From: an uncultured Chloroflexota bacterium
Lineage (GTDB): Bacteria > Chloroflexota > Chloroflexia > Thermomicrobiales > UBA6265
DNA: 5,492 bases
Reading direction: 5' to 3'
NCBI GenBank assembly: GCA_937901745.1
Contig: CALGSZ010000065.1
Coordinates: forward strand, 1 to 5,492
Shown: positions 5,043 through 5,492 of the stretch, in pieces
How positions within the stretch are numbered: position 1 is the stretch's first letter
Layout: each line of letters begins with the position of its first letter
Made by a program: the position numbers and the translations under genes
The notes under the pieces: generated by a model
Databases searched by the model: none
Told to the model about the DNA's origin: nothing
The model's input: only the letters and a program-made list of their open reading frames with translations

Positions 5043-5492
5043 CCTGGTATTGGTTTCCCGACAACACCGTTCTGTGCAATTTCGCCGCCGTCTCTAGGCT
5101 GCGGCTGCTGAGAGACATCCTCCGCGGCCGGGGCCGCTGGACTGAGGCGATCTGCAACGAGGCGAGGGCCTCGGCGGACTACTATCCGGATCTCGCGTCG
5201 ATCAGTGAAGAGGGGTGGCTCGGCGAGCCGATCGTCATCGACGATCCTGAAGAGATCGAGTTGCTCGAGCGAATACGGCGATCGGTCTTCGGTGGTTCCC
5301 CCAGGAAGCCCACGCAACACCTCGGTGAGGCGCAGACCTGCCACGTCATCCTCAGGCGGCCTGATTTTCGCGGGTCATTCTGGGTGACGGACGACCGGGA
5401 CGCCCAGGAGTACGCCAGGCGACGCGGTATCACCACCCGGGACACGATGGACCTGTTCTGCGAAGCCACGGTTGAAGGGCTCTGTACGCAGG
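5039..5492 (+). CDS. PIN-like domain protein, putative ribonuclease toxin (3' end outside window)
   Basis: ATG 5039 overlaps the preceding TGA as ATGA, and the frame stays open for 151 codons to the window end. The acidic residues of a PIN-like nuclease are visible in order: Asp8 in FPDNTVLCNFA near the N-terminus, Glu41 in ICNEAR, Glu97 in HLGEAQT, and Asp118/Asp119 in VTDDRDAQEYARRRGI. This is the usual spacing of the metal-binding pocket, and the protein is already about typical PIN length, so little is likely to be missing. PIN domains in toxin-antitoxin pairs are Mg-dependent endoribonucleases; the RNA target here cannot be predicted. It is coupled to an XRE-peptidase gene, an arrangement predicted by comparative genomics to be a toxin-antitoxin type. 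From memory, M. tuberculosis Rv2515c/Rv2514c may be a comparable pair (unchecked). The toxin role is inference. Confidence 0.82.
   Translation, partial: MTWYWFPDNTVLCNFAAVSRLRLLRDILRGRGRWTEAICNEARASADYYPDLASISEEGWLGEPIVIDDPEEIELLERIRRSVFGGSPRKPTQHLGEAQTCHVILRRPDFRGSFWVTDDRDAQEYARRRGITTRDTMDLFCEATVEGLCTQ

Noticed and set aside
4595..5344. Minus-strand ORF of 249 codons across the XRE-ImmA/PIN-like junction
   Set aside because: The opposite strand carries the HELGH peptidase and PIN-like motifs with an ATGA junction; the minus frame shows no recognisable domain.
1..5492. CRISPR array, insertion sequence ends or integrase genes
   Set aside because: No short regularly spaced repeats, no transposase or integrase motifs and no terminal inverted repeats with target duplications were seen; the only repeats are the three coding units.

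Overview
The base composition (GC-rich, with mostly G or C at third codon positions), a TAGTGT -10 box and an apparently leaderless start point to a high-GC actinomycete, most likely Streptomyces or a close relative. All recognised genes lie on the + strand. The window looks like an accessory locus: a tandemly amplified sensor/regulator family followed by an XRE-ImmA/PIN-like toxin-antitoxin type module.

Layout: 1-162 is non-coding leader with no convincing gene. 163-1536 encodes a protein with an N-terminal XRE helix-turn-helix and a long all-helical TPR-like C-terminal domain. 1685-2743 and 2785-3867 encode two further copies of that C-terminal domain without the DNA-binding part. The three roughly 1.05-kb units form a tandem array. 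By hand count over the same 140 residues, copies 2 and 3 are about 87% identical and copies 1 and 3 about 69%, so the HTH-less pair arose or was homogenised later. Copy 3 still carries the ribosome-binding site and first codons seen in copy 1, so its helix-turn-helix seems to have been lost by internal deletion. Copy 2 begins in a degraded stretch with no N-terminal domain.

3868-3920 holds a compact control region. A perfect 7+3+7 inverted repeat overlaps the -35 box of a promoter (TTGCGA, 17 bp, TAGTGT) whose predicted transcription start is the A of the next ATG. That gene (3921-5042) is an XRE helix-turn-helix fused to an ImmA/IrrE-type zinc peptidase (HELGH). It overlaps by ATGA the following gene (5039 to beyond the window end), a PIN-like putative ribonuclease with its acidic residues in place.

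Inferred joint function: the fused XRE-peptidase would act as antitoxin and autorepressor of the PIN-like toxin through the inverted repeat. The neighbouring TPR proteins, one DNA-binding and two not, could be signal sensors. The arrangement recalls the RapI/ImmA/ImmR circuit of ICEBs1, where an HTH-less TPR protein triggers ImmA to cut an XRE repressor. A functional link between the TPR array and the XRE-ImmA/PIN module is a hypothesis based on adjacency only.
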